Positions 16,210 through 22,850 of a stretch of DNA of 64,000 nucleotides are shown here, one piece after another. The DNA comes from Hymenobacter nitidus. Its GTDB lineage: Bacteria > Bacteroidota > Bacteroidia > Cytophagales > Hymenobacteraceae. Positions within the stretch are counted from its first letter, which is position 1; each line of letters opens with the position of its first letter. The notes under the pieces are model-generated. The model did not search any database. It was not told the DNA's origin and was given only the letters and a program-made list of their open reading frames with translations. A program made the translations under genes and the position numbers. The stretch covers positions 1-64,000 of the forward strand of contig NZ_JAJADQ010000015.1 of the NCBI RefSeq assembly GCF_020447315.1, written 5' to 3'.

Positions 16210-16872
16210 ATGGAAAAAAGAGCGTACAAAGATTCGGTTTACGGCCAGCTAGCCGACCTAACCAAAGCCCTGGCCAACCCCCGCCGACTGGAAATCGTCG
16301 ATTTGCTGGCCCAAGGGGCGTTTGCCGTCGAAGACATTGCCCGGGAAACGGGCCTGTCGGTCGCCAACGCGTCCCAGCACCTGCAGGTGCTCAAGGGCGT
16401 GCAGCTGGTCAGCGCCCAACGCGACGGCCACTACCTGCGCTACCGCCTCGCCAACCCCGACGTGTACGCTGCCTGGCAGCTGCTACGCACCTACGGCCTG
16501 ACCCGGCAAGCAAGCATTGCCCGCGTGGTCCAGGATTTTCGCCTGCAGCGTGACGTGCTGCAAACCGTGACCATCGACGAGTTGCTCGGCAAGCTCGCGG
16601 ACGAAGGCGTGGTGCTGCTGGATGTGCGCCCCCGCGAGGAATACAACCAGGGCCACCTCCCCCAGGCACTGTCCATGCCCCTGGAGGAGTTGCTGGGCCG
16701 GCTGCAGGAGCTGCCGCGCACCAGCCCCATTGTCGCGTATTGCCGCGGTCCTTTCTGCGTGTTTGCAGACGAGGCCGTGCAGCTGCTGACGGCGCGGGGG
16801 TACATGGCCCAGCGGCTGGAGGAAGGATTTCCCGACTGGAAGCATCGCAACCTGCCCTACGATCTAGCTTAA
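16210..16872 (+). CDS. ArsR-type regulator fused to a rhodanese domain
   Basis: The start is ATG 16210; an earlier TTG at 16168 is excluded because it lies upstream of the predicted transcript start. The 220-residue protein has an ArsR winged helix (about residues 12-95, with VANASQHLQVLK as recognition helix) and a rhodanese domain (about 112-215). The active loop is YCRGPFCVF with Cys168 and Cys173. This fusion is a known type in which the rhodanese can be the sensor for sulfane sulfur or oxyanions. It likely represses its own promoter through the upstream palindrome and may control the following MFS gene 12 bases downstream. Confidence 0.9.
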   Translation: MEKRAYKDSVYGQLADLTKALANPRRLEIVDLLAQGAFAVEDIARETGLSVANASQHLQVLKGVQLVSAQRDGHYLRYRLANPDVYAAWQLLRTYGLTRQASIARVVQDFRLQRDVLQTVTIDELLGKLADEGVVLLDVRPREEYNQGHLPQALSMPLEELLGRLQELPRTSPIVAYCRGPFCVFADEAVQLLTARGYMAQRLEEGFPDWKHRNLPYDLA

Positions 16873-16884
16873 CTGCTGCGCCCC

Positions 16885-18264
16885 ATGACTCCGCTAACCA
16901 CCCCAACCCCGCCGACCCGCCTGGGCTTGCGCGAAAACTGGCCCCAGTTCGCCCTGCTGGTGCTGGTCAATGCCTTTGTAGGCGGCATGGTAGGACTGGA
17001 ACGCTCCATTCTGCCCCAGCTGGCGGAGCAGGAGTTTCACTTGGTGGCCCGCTCGGCCATTCTCTCTTTCATCGTGGTGTTCGGCCTCACCAAAGCCGCG
17101 GCCAACTACTACGCCGGGGCCTGGGCGGGCCGGGTGGGGCGCAAGAACCTGCTGCTGCTCGGCTGGTTGTTTGGCCTTCCCGTGCCGCTACTGCTGCTCT
17201 GGGCCCCGTCCTGGGGCTGGGTGATTGCCGCCAACGTGCTGCTGGGGTTCAATCAGGGCCTGGCCTGGTCGAGTACGGTGGTCATGAAAATAGACCTAGT
17301 GGGTCCCAAGCAGCGCGGCTTGGCCATGGGCCTGAACGAGTCGGCGGGCTACCTGGCTGTGGCCGCCACGGCCTTCGCCTCGGGCTGGCTGGCCACCGAG
17401 TACGGCCTGCGGCCCTACCCCTTTTACCTGGGCATTGCACTGGCCGTGCTGGGACTGCTAAGCTCCCTATGGGTGCGTGATACCCGCCACCACGTCGCGC
17501 TGGAAGCGGCCCAGGCCCCGGCCGGACCCACGAGTCCGCCCCTTTCGTTCTGGGACGTAACTTGGCGCCACCCCAACTTGGGCTCGGTCACGCAGGCCGG
17601 GCTGGTTAATAACCTCAACGACGGCATGGTCTGGGGCCTGCTGCCGCTGCTGCTGGCCACCAAGGGCTTTACCCTGACGCAGATTGGCACGGTGGCGGCC
17701 GTGTACCCGGCCGTGTGGGGCCTGGGCCAGCTGGTGACCGGGCCGCTGGCCGACCGCTACTGCAAGAAAGACCTGCTCTTCTGGGGCATGCTGCTGCAGG
17801 GCGCGGTGCTGCTGGCCATGCTCTTCACTTCCTCCTACCCAGTATTCGTGCTGTTGGCGGCCCTGCTCGGCGCGGGCACGGCGCTGGTCTACCCCACCTT
17901 TTTGGCGGCCATTGCCGAGTACGCCCCCACCGCCCAGCGGGCTCACAGCGTGGGCATTTTCCGGCTCTGGCGCGACGCGGGCTACGCCGTGGGCGCCCTG
18001 CTCACCGGCGTGCTGGCTGATACGCTGGGCCTGGCCGCCCCGCTCGTGGCCATCGGGGGCCTGACGGTGCTCTCGGCGCTGGTTATCCGCGCCCGCATGT
18101 ACTGCCTGCCGGAAGCAGCGCCCACGACGGAATTGACCGGCGGCTGTGCCCGGCCCACTGGTTTCACCCTTTTTACCCGATTTCGCTATGGCTTCTCGCT
18201 CTTCCTCCCTGCTGGCCTGCGCCGCGGGCCGCTGCCCGCGCTGTCACCAGGGTCCCGTATTTAA
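16885..18264 (+). CDS. MFS transporter
   Basis: This 459-residue protein shows twelve hydrophobic helices in two halves, with an MFS loop motif AGRVGRKNLL after helix 2 and a related ADRYCKKDLL in the second half. It begins 12 bases after the ArsR-rhodanese gene, so it is probably regulated by it. The last 40 or so residues (after TTELTGGCARP) look unlike a transporter and run 77 bases into the downstream DUF983 gene, so the original stop may have been lost. The substrate is unknown; the setting suggests a sulfur-related or oxyanion compound. Confidence 0.87.
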   Translation: MTPLTTPTPPTRLGLRENWPQFALLVLVNAFVGGMVGLERSILPQLAEQEFHLVARSAILSFIVVFGLTKAAANYYAGAWAGRVGRKNLLLLGWLFGLPVPLLLLWAPSWGWVIAANVLLGFNQGLAWSSTVVMKIDLVGPKQRGLAMGLNESAGYLAVAATAFASGWLATEYGLRPYPFYLGIALAVLGLLSSLWVRDTRHHVALEAAQAPAGPTSPPLSFWDVTWRHPNLGSVTQAGLVNNLNDGMVWGLLPLLLATKGFTLTQIGTVAAVYPAVWGLGQLVTGPLADRYCKKDLLFWGMLLQGAVLLAMLFTSSYPVFVLLAALLGAGTALVYPTFLAAIAEYAPTAQRAHSVGIFRLWRDAGYAVGALLTGVLADTLGLAAPLVAIGGLTVLSALVIRARMYCLPEAAPTTELTGGCARPTGFTLFTRFRYGFSLFLPAGLRRGPLPALSPGSRI

Positions 18265-18589
18265 AACCTCTGCCCTGAACCTGGCGCATTTCCAGGACAT
18301 GCACGACTACTGCCCCGTGTGCGGGCAGCACTACGAGCCGGAACCCGGCTTTTTCTGGGGCGCCATGTACGTGAGCTACGCCTTTTCCGTGGCCATCGTG
18401 GTGGCCGTGGGCCTGGCTGTCTATGTGCTGGGCCACGACCCCGACACCTGGGTATACATCGTTAGCGCCGCCCTGGCCATCGTGCTCTTCATGCCGCTGA
18501 CCTTCCGCTACTCGCGCCTGGTCATGCTCTACCTGTTCGGTGGCATCGACTACAACCCCGCTGCGCCTGTACGGCAGGCGCGGCGGTAG
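18188..18589 (+). CDS. DUF983 zinc-ribbon membrane protein
   Basis: From ATG 18188 the protein has 133 residues. It opens with two CxxC pairs (CPRCHQGPVF and CPVCGQHYEPEPG) that would bind zinc, then FFWGAMYVSYAFS and two membrane helices. This is the DUF983 pattern found across Bacteroidota and Alphaproteobacteria; its role is not known. Its first 77 bases overlap the end of the MFS frame. A farther upstream start in frame is possible but has no domain support. Confidence 0.82.
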   Translation: MASRSSSLLACAAGRCPRCHQGPVFKTSALNLAHFQDMHDYCPVCGQHYEPEPGFFWGAMYVSYAFSVAIVVAVGLAVYVLGHDPDTWVYIVSAALAIVLFMPLTFRYSRLVMLYLFGGIDYNPAAPVRQARR

Positions 18590-18687
18590 CGAAGAGCCGA
18601 CAGCTGGTAAGGCCAAGCACTTAGGGGCAACAGAAGGGGTAGGCGGGGCGTAGAGCCGGTATCCGCCACCTCGTTCACCTATCCGCT

Positions 18688-19125
18688 ATGAGCAGCCACG
18701 ACCCCAGCCGCCGCAGTACTTCCGCCGCTACCAACGCCGAGCTGGACCGCGAGGCCCGCGCCCGGGTGCAGGCCTGCGCGCAGGCTGGGCCCGCCGCGCT
18801 CGATAGACGCATTGAGGAGCTGGATAAAGAATGGGACATCGACCGCACGTTGATGGCCAACGCCTCCACGCTCTCACTGTTCGGGTTTGCGGCCGGGCGC
18901 ACGGCCGACCGCCGCTGGCTGGTGCTGCCGGCGGTGGTTTCTTCGTTTTTGCTCTGGCACGCGCTGCAGGGCTGGTGCCCGCCACTGCCCATCTTCCGCA
19001 AGCTCGGCTACCGCTCGCGCAAGGAAATCGACGCAGAGAAGTATGCCCTCAAAGCCCTGCGCGGTGACTTTACCGGCGTGGATAAACAAGACGCCGCGCA
19101 AGCCTGGGAAGCTGCCCGGCGCTAA
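18688..19125 (+). CDS. YgaP/DUF2892-like membrane protein
   Basis: The protein has 145 residues, with a polar helical N-terminus (RIEELDKEWDIDRTLMANAS) and a hydrophobic pair (LSLFGFAAG and WLVLPAVVSSFLLWHALQG). It then carries the conserved WCPPLPIFRKLGYRSRKEIDAEKYALKALRGDF-type tail, of which WCPPLPIF and ALKALRGDF are recognisable. Such proteins often accompany rhodaneses and resemble the membrane part of YgaP, which carries sulfur at the inner membrane. It is convergent with the next gene, overlapping it by four bases. Confidence 0.75.
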   Translation: MSSHDPSRRSTSAATNAELDREARARVQACAQAGPAALDRRIEELDKEWDIDRTLMANASTLSLFGFAAGRTADRRWLVLPAVVSSFLLWHALQGWCPPLPIFRKLGYRSRKEIDAEKYALKALRGDFTGVDKQDAAQAWEAARR

Positions 19126-19370
19126 CGCCAGGACGCTGGCGCCGCGTCGTCCAGCTGCTGGCGCAACGCTTCTCCCTGCAGCGGCAGCCCGGTCAGCGGG
19201 GCCAGCAGGCACAGGTCAAACGCGCCCGCCGCGAGCGGCACCAACCCAGCAGCGGCCAGCGGCAGGCCTTTGCGGCCCTGCATTAGACCCGCGGTGAGCA
19301 GGGTGCCCCCGGCCAGGGCGCGGGTCCAGCGGCCGGCGGGAGAAGCAATAAAGCGAAAGAAGGTTTCCAT
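19122..19370 (-). CDS. DUF2892-like small membrane protein
   Basis: This 82-residue protein begins at ATG 19370 and has two hydrophobic helices with an AGGTLLTAGL and GLVPLAAGAFDLCLLAPLTG pattern typical of the DUF2892 membrane module of YgaP. It ends inside the last four bases of the opposing gene. It is followed upstream by the DUF2243 gene in the same direction, 28 bases away, so the three minus-strand genes likely form one unit. Confidence 0.72.
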   Translation of the reverse strand: METFFRFIASPAGRWTRALAGGTLLTAGLMQGRKGLPLAAAGLVPLAAGAFDLCLLAPLTGLPLQGEALRQQLDDAAPASWR

Positions 19371-19398
19371 CGGATAGCAGGTTAGTGGTGACGGGAAA

Positions 19399-19908
19399 TT
19401 AGCCGACCGCGTGGGCGGCTGGCGTGGTATCGGCTTGACCCCGGCGAATCAGCAGCCAGCCGACGAGCAGCTGCAGCAGGCCAAAGGCCAGAAAACCCAG
19501 GTCGGCCGGCAGGTGGTCGGCCGTGTATTCGTAGACGTGGTGCAGGCCCAGCAGCGTGTGGTCGATGAGCCCCTCAATGACGTTGAACAAGCCCCAGCCC
19601 AGCACCAGGCTGCCGCTGAATGTGCGGCCCGACCAGGGCACGTCGCGCCGGTGGCCCACGCTCCAGAGCAAACGCAGGCCCAGGGCCGTCATCACCCACA
19701 CGGCGGCGTGAAATACCCCGTCCCAGTACATGTTGACCTTGGCGTTGACCAGGGTGTCGGGCGGCAGCTTATTGGATAGCATGTTGTGCCACTGCAGTAT
19801 CTGGTGCAGCACGATGCCGTCGACGAAGCCGCCCAGACCGGCCCCCATCAGGATGCCGGCGGCCACGAGTGGGGCGTGGTGCCGCGCCGGGGAGGAGACG
19901 TTTTCCAT
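19399..19908 (-). CDS. DUF2243 membrane protein
   Basis: Starting at ATG 19908 gives 169 residues with four helices. DUF2243 features are clear: GGFVDGIVLHQILQWHNMLS, the NMYWDGVFHAAVW segment and the FNVIEGLIDHTLLGLHHV stretch, all rich in histidine and aspartate within or beside helices. This suggests a heme- or metal-binding membrane role, but the function is unproven. The longer frame upstream overlaps the small CxxC protein and is rejected as the start. The gene is translationally linked to that protein by a 61-base overlap. Confidence 0.82.
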   Translation of the reverse strand: MENVSSPARHHAPLVAAGILMGAGLGGFVDGIVLHQILQWHNMLSNKLPPDTLVNAKVNMYWDGVFHAAVWVMTALGLRLLWSVGHRRDVPWSGRTFSGSLVLGWGLFNVIEGLIDHTLLGLHHVYEYTADHLPADLGFLAFGLLQLLVGWLLIRRGQADTTPAAHAVG

Positions 19909-20111
19909 GAGGCAAGAGTTGGGGAGTAGAAGAGCAGCAGGCTGCCAGCCACCAGCAGCAGCACGGGCAAGAGCAGCACCAGCGCGTTGGCCGAATAGGT
20001 GGCGTTGTAGATACCCGCCTCCACCTGCGGCCGGCACACGGTGCATGCCTGCGCCACGCTGCCCGGGGCCAGACACGCCAACAGCAGCAGGACTGATAGT
20101 TTATTAGACAT
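19848..20111 (-). CDS. Small exported CxxC membrane protein
   Basis: The protein has 87 residues with a signal peptide (LLLLACLAPGSVAQA) followed at once by CTVCRP, a short helix partner segment (IYNATYSANAL) and one membrane helix (VLLLPVLLLVAGSLLLFY). It overlaps the start of the DUF2243 gene by 61 bases, and this pairing suggests that the two act together. The CxxC on the outer side could bind a metal or take part in thiol exchange. No family name is assigned. Confidence 0.7.
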   Translation of the reverse strand: MSNKLSVLLLLACLAPGSVAQACTVCRPQVEAGIYNATYSANALVLLLPVLLLVAGSLLLFYSPTLASWKTSPPRRGTTPHSWPPAS

Positions 20112-20275
20112 GGTGGCAGCAAGGATTCAGCAGATACTAAAGGCTACGCCCCTTGCCAGGCGAGGTTGCTACGTGCGTGCGGGCATCCGTGGTTTCCCGC
20201 CCAAAACCCGTATTTCTTGCTGAATCCCTCGCGGGCCGGGCATCGTTTTTCCAACAGAATCACGCCGCTTGCCTA

Positions 20276-20479
20276 ATGCTTGCCCCTACTCCATTTAATG
20301 ACCCCGGCTGCCGGCAAAAAGCCGTCGCCTTCGCCCTGGCCCTGACGCAGAAAACCCCGCTGGAACCAGGGGCGTGGGAGCGGGCCCAGCTGCGCCTGTT
20401 CGAGACCGGAGAACTGAGCCTGGACGAGTTGGAAGCCCGGCTGGAACCTATTATCCACGAGCACGACCCGGTCGGGTAA
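20276..20479 (+). CDS. VbhA-like antitoxin-domain protein
   Basis: ATG 20276 gives 67 residues. The layout RQKAVAFALALTQ, EPGAWERAQLRLFETGELSLDELEARLE matches the VbhA antitoxin fold: two helices, a variable loop and the conserved (Y/F)xxGEI/LxxDE helix. VbhA proteins block Fic AMPylation enzymes by placing an inhibitory Glu in the active site. That Glu is not visible here. The gene sits 0.6 kb from the end of the Fic gene but on the other strand, so a partner role is possible but not shown. The longer upstream frame has no domain support. Confidence 0.65.
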   Translation: MLAPTPFNDPGCRQKAVAFALALTQKTPLEPGAWERAQLRLFETGELSLDELEARLEPIIHEHDPVG

Positions 20480-20494
20480 CTGCGCTCCGACACT

Positions 20495-20686
20495 TCACCT
20501 CTCCATCTGCATCCATGTGCGCCTTGTGCCGCAGACGGTGCATTCCATCAGCATCTCCGTAGCGTGAGCATAGCGCTCCAAGACCTCCAGATGGGCGTGT
20601 AGCGTTTCCTGCTTACAGGTAGCGCAAGGCAGCAATTCGGTAGCCTCTAGTTGTTCCTGCAGGAACTGTAGTTCATCGTCCTTCAT
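20495..20686 (-). CDS. Small zinc-ribbon-like protein
   Basis: From ATG 20686 there are 63 residues, with LLPCATCKQETLHAH and MECTVCGTRRTWMQ giving two CxxC pairs spaced like a four-cysteine zinc ribbon. A TTG nine bases farther up could also start translation. Proteins of this kind are common in plasmid backbones and often bind nucleic acid or partner proteins, but no function is assigned here. It faces away from the VbhA-like gene and runs with the Fic cluster. Confidence 0.68.
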   Translation of the reverse strand: MKDDELQFLQEQLEATELLPCATCKQETLHAHLEVLERYAHATEMLMECTVCGTRRTWMQMER

Positions 20687-20724
20687 CCGTGGCAAGGTAG
20701 CAGTTAGCGGCGGTCGGTTGTGGA

Positions 20725-21036
20725 CTACCGGCTGCCCGCCTGATTTTCCCGGGTGGCCAGGGCCGCTTGGGCTTGGGCCAGGTTGAGCAGGTACTGCCGG
20801 GCCAGCGTAGGATTTTCGCGGTGGGCCCAGGCCCTGGCCCGACGTGCTTCATTAATTGGCCCTGCGGGCAGTTGCGGGGGTACTGGCGTGGCCCAGTGGC
20901 AAGCGCCCTGCCGAAAAAACTCCTCAATAGCCGCCAGCAGAGTGAGCGTGCGCTCTGCCTGCGCGGGCCATTGGTCGAGCAGCTGTTCCAACTCCCAGCT
21001 GGCAGCTTCGTACTCGGCTTCAATGTATAAGTTCAT
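20725..21036 (-). CDS. Hypothetical helical protein, 103 aa
   Basis: This begins at ATG 21036 and lies 38 bases downstream of the Fic gene in the same direction. It is almost entirely helical by composition (EAASWELEQLLDQWP, RTLTLLAAIEEFFRQG, QYLLNLAQAQAALATRE) with no signal, membrane segment or known motif. Its overlap with antisense frames is not meaningful, as the minus-strand codon use is the more natural. It could be an accessory of the Fic system, but this is only suggested by position. Confidence 0.6.
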   Translation of the reverse strand: MNLYIEAEYEAASWELEQLLDQWPAQAERTLTLLAAIEEFFRQGACHWATPVPPQLPAGPINEARRARAWAHRENPTLARQYLLNLAQAQAALATRENQAGSR

Positions 21037-21074
21037 GGCCTGTTCTTCGGGTGGAATGCGGACCTGGCAGTTGC

Positions 21075-22412
21075 TTACCGTTCCGGTCCTTCGTTTTCTT
21101 GGCCGGGCTTAGCCGGGGCAACCGAACGCTGCACTTCTTGCAAACTGCGTCCTACTCCTCGAAGGGCAGCGGCCTCCTCGGCTAATGCCGGTATCTTCTC
21201 CGCCCTGGTTAATGCCTCGACCACGGCCTGCAGGTTGGCGCCACCCAGGTAGGCAGACTTCTCCACGGCTTTAGCGGCCCGCAACAGCGAATCAGCTGGC
21301 CCGGGGTAGCCCTGCTCCTCCAATCCGTCGACTAGCGCTTTGGCGGCGTGCACGAATGCGGCCGTCACCGCTGGGGGTGGATTGGTGGAAGACACAGCCG
21401 GAGTAGCCGCAACGGTCTTAATTTGCTGCGGGTGTAATACAGAAAGCGCGGCCTCAAAGCGGGCGGCCTCGCGCTTCGACTCCGGGTCTTGAAATCGTGT
21501 ATCCTGCACAACCTCCTGCAGCAGCTCCCGGAGGCCCGCCCCGTGCCGGGCCACGCCCGCCTGCGGATTGCGGTCAATGTCGAGCACCTGGCTCAGCAGG
21601 GCGTCCGCACGCTGGGGGCGCCGGTAGTCTACACCGGCTACCAACTGCTGCAGGGCCGGGGTAGCGGCCACCAGTTCGCGTAGCTGCTCTATTTGCCGAA
21701 CAGCCGGTGTGGGCCCTTCCGTCAACAGTCGAGCCTGGCTGGGATGACGGGCCGCTTCGGCTTCCGGCCCGGGCAACGGCGTTGTGTTGCGGGCAAATAA
21801 GTCACGCAGCGCCTGCAAGTCCTTTTCCCGGTGCCCTGCGCCGTGCAAACTCACGATGCCCTGGTCCCGGGCGGGGTTCAACTGGGTGTGCTCCCGGTTA
21901 AAGTCGACCTGGTAGCCGGCTTGGTAGGCTATTTCGGCGAAGGTGGCCTGCAGGGTGCGGCCGTTGCCCTCGCGGAAGGCGTGCACGTGGTTGTAGTGGT
22001 CGAAGTAGTAGGCAGCCCGCTCGGCAAAAGCCTCGGCCGTAGGTAGGCCCTTGAGGTTATTTTCAAGCTTGAGCTGCTCGCCCAGCACGTTGAGCCGCTC
22101 GTCAATGCGCTCGAATGGAGCAAAATGCATCGGCACGGCGGTAGTGCCGGGCAGGTCCGCTGCCTTGACGCCCTGAAAGCCGGCTTCCCGGCGAGTCTGG
22201 CCGGCCCATTCGAACGTGTCCTGAAACAAGTGCTGGTGCACGGCCCGCAGTCGCGGAGCGTCAAAGGTGTCGCCTTGGGGCCCGTAGCCGGCGGCCAACT
22301 CCTGCAAGCGGCGCAGCGAGGCATCCTTGGTCGCCTGCTCTAATTCTTCGGCATCTGTTATGCCTAGCTTGTTGTAAAAGACGCCGGTGTGGGGGTCAGT
22401 AAACTTATCCAT
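21075..22412 (-). CDS. Fic-domain protein with a long C-terminal region
   Basis: The 445-residue protein begins at ATG 22412. A Fic domain covers about residues 10-205, with the active-site loop HAFREGNGRTLQ at residues 144-155. Fic enzymes usually transfer AMP to a target hydroxyl. The canonical motif ends in a second Arg (GNGRxxR); here that position is Gln155, so ATP binding may differ. The remaining 240 residues are helical, with no BID-type domain that I recognise, and end in the charged string ENEGPER. The VbhA-like antitoxin gene is upstream on the same strand, separated by a terminator. Near the coupling protein it could be a maintenance toxin or a translocated effector. Confidence 0.88.
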   Translation of the reverse strand: MDKFTDPHTGVFYNKLGITDAEELEQATKDASLRRLQELAAGYGPQGDTFDAPRLRAVHQHLFQDTFEWAGQTRREAGFQGVKAADLPGTTAVPMHFAPFERIDERLNVLGEQLKLENNLKGLPTAEAFAERAAYYFDHYNHVHAFREGNGRTLQATFAEIAYQAGYQVDFNREHTQLNPARDQGIVSLHGAGHREKDLQALRDLFARNTTPLPGPEAEAARHPSQARLLTEGPTPAVRQIEQLRELVAATPALQQLVAGVDYRRPQRADALLSQVLDIDRNPQAGVARHGAGLRELLQEVVQDTRFQDPESKREAARFEAALSVLHPQQIKTVAATPAVSSTNPPPAVTAAFVHAAKALVDGLEEQGYPGPADSLLRAAKAVEKSAYLGGANLQAVVEALTRAEKIPALAEEAAALRGVGRSLQEVQRSVAPAKPGQENEGPER

Positions 22413-22456
22413 CGTACCTGTAAATACGAGAGCCGGGCTGCTCGCTGGAATAGGGC

Positions 22457-22490
22457 TAAAAAATTAGCCCGACCGAGGCCGGGCTAATGC
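22457..22490 (-). terminator. Terminator between the antitoxin and Fic genes
   Basis: ATTAGCCCG (22463-22471) pairs with CGGGCTAAT (22480-22488) across an 8-base loop, and the minus-strand transcript continues with six T residues. It lies after the antitoxin gene and before the Fic gene, so most transcripts would end before the toxin. Confidence 0.8.
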
Positions 22491-22515
22491 AGTTTCAGGT
22501 AAGAAAGATGCGCCG

Positions 22516-22773
22516 TTAGGCTACGTGAGCCAGCGCATGCTCAACGTTGCGGGCCTGCACCTGACGCAGGTGCTCGTCATGACGGGCGCCCACGGTAGCC
22601 AAATCAATCTGGCCGGCCACGTACTGCGCGTGCAGCTCGGCCAGCCACTCGGGCTCCTGGTAGGCGCCCTGGCTGCGGGTGATGCCCAGCGACTGGTTTA
22701 TGATAAACTGCCGCTGCTCGCGGGTCTGTTCGCGGGGACCAAACTGCGGGATGTGAGAAGCTTGCGTGTTCAT
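22516..22773 (-). CDS. VbhA-like antitoxin next to Fic
   Basis: ATG 22773 gives 85 residues; the longer frame upstream lacks sense and overlaps the coupling-protein terminator. After a short linker the protein reads REQRQFIINQSLGITRSQG, then EWLAELHAQYVAGQIDLATVGARHDEHLRQ, the VbhA helix layout including the (Y)xAGxIDL segment. VbhA proteins neutralise Fic toxins with a (S/T)xxxE(G/N) motif. Here the site reads TRSQG, so the inhibitory Glu seems to be Gln. The Fic gene follows on the same strand after an intrinsic terminator, which would favour more antitoxin than toxin. Confidence 0.75.
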   Translation of the reverse strand: MNTQASHIPQFGPREQTREQRQFIINQSLGITRSQGAYQEPEWLAELHAQYVAGQIDLATVGARHDEHLRQVQARNVEHALAHVA

Positions 22774-22815
22774 AAAGGACAGTACGTAAACGGGGAATCG
22801 AGAGTACAAATTAAA

Positions 22816-22850
22816 CAAAAAAGCCGGCATTATGGTGCCCCGGCGGCCCT
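22816..22850 (-). terminator. Terminator of the mobilisation operon
   Basis: On the minus strand GCCGG pairs with CCGGC in a stem just past the coupling-protein stop, followed by six T residues (complement of 22817-22822). It ends the MobA-relaxase-T4CP transcription unit. Confidence 0.72.
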
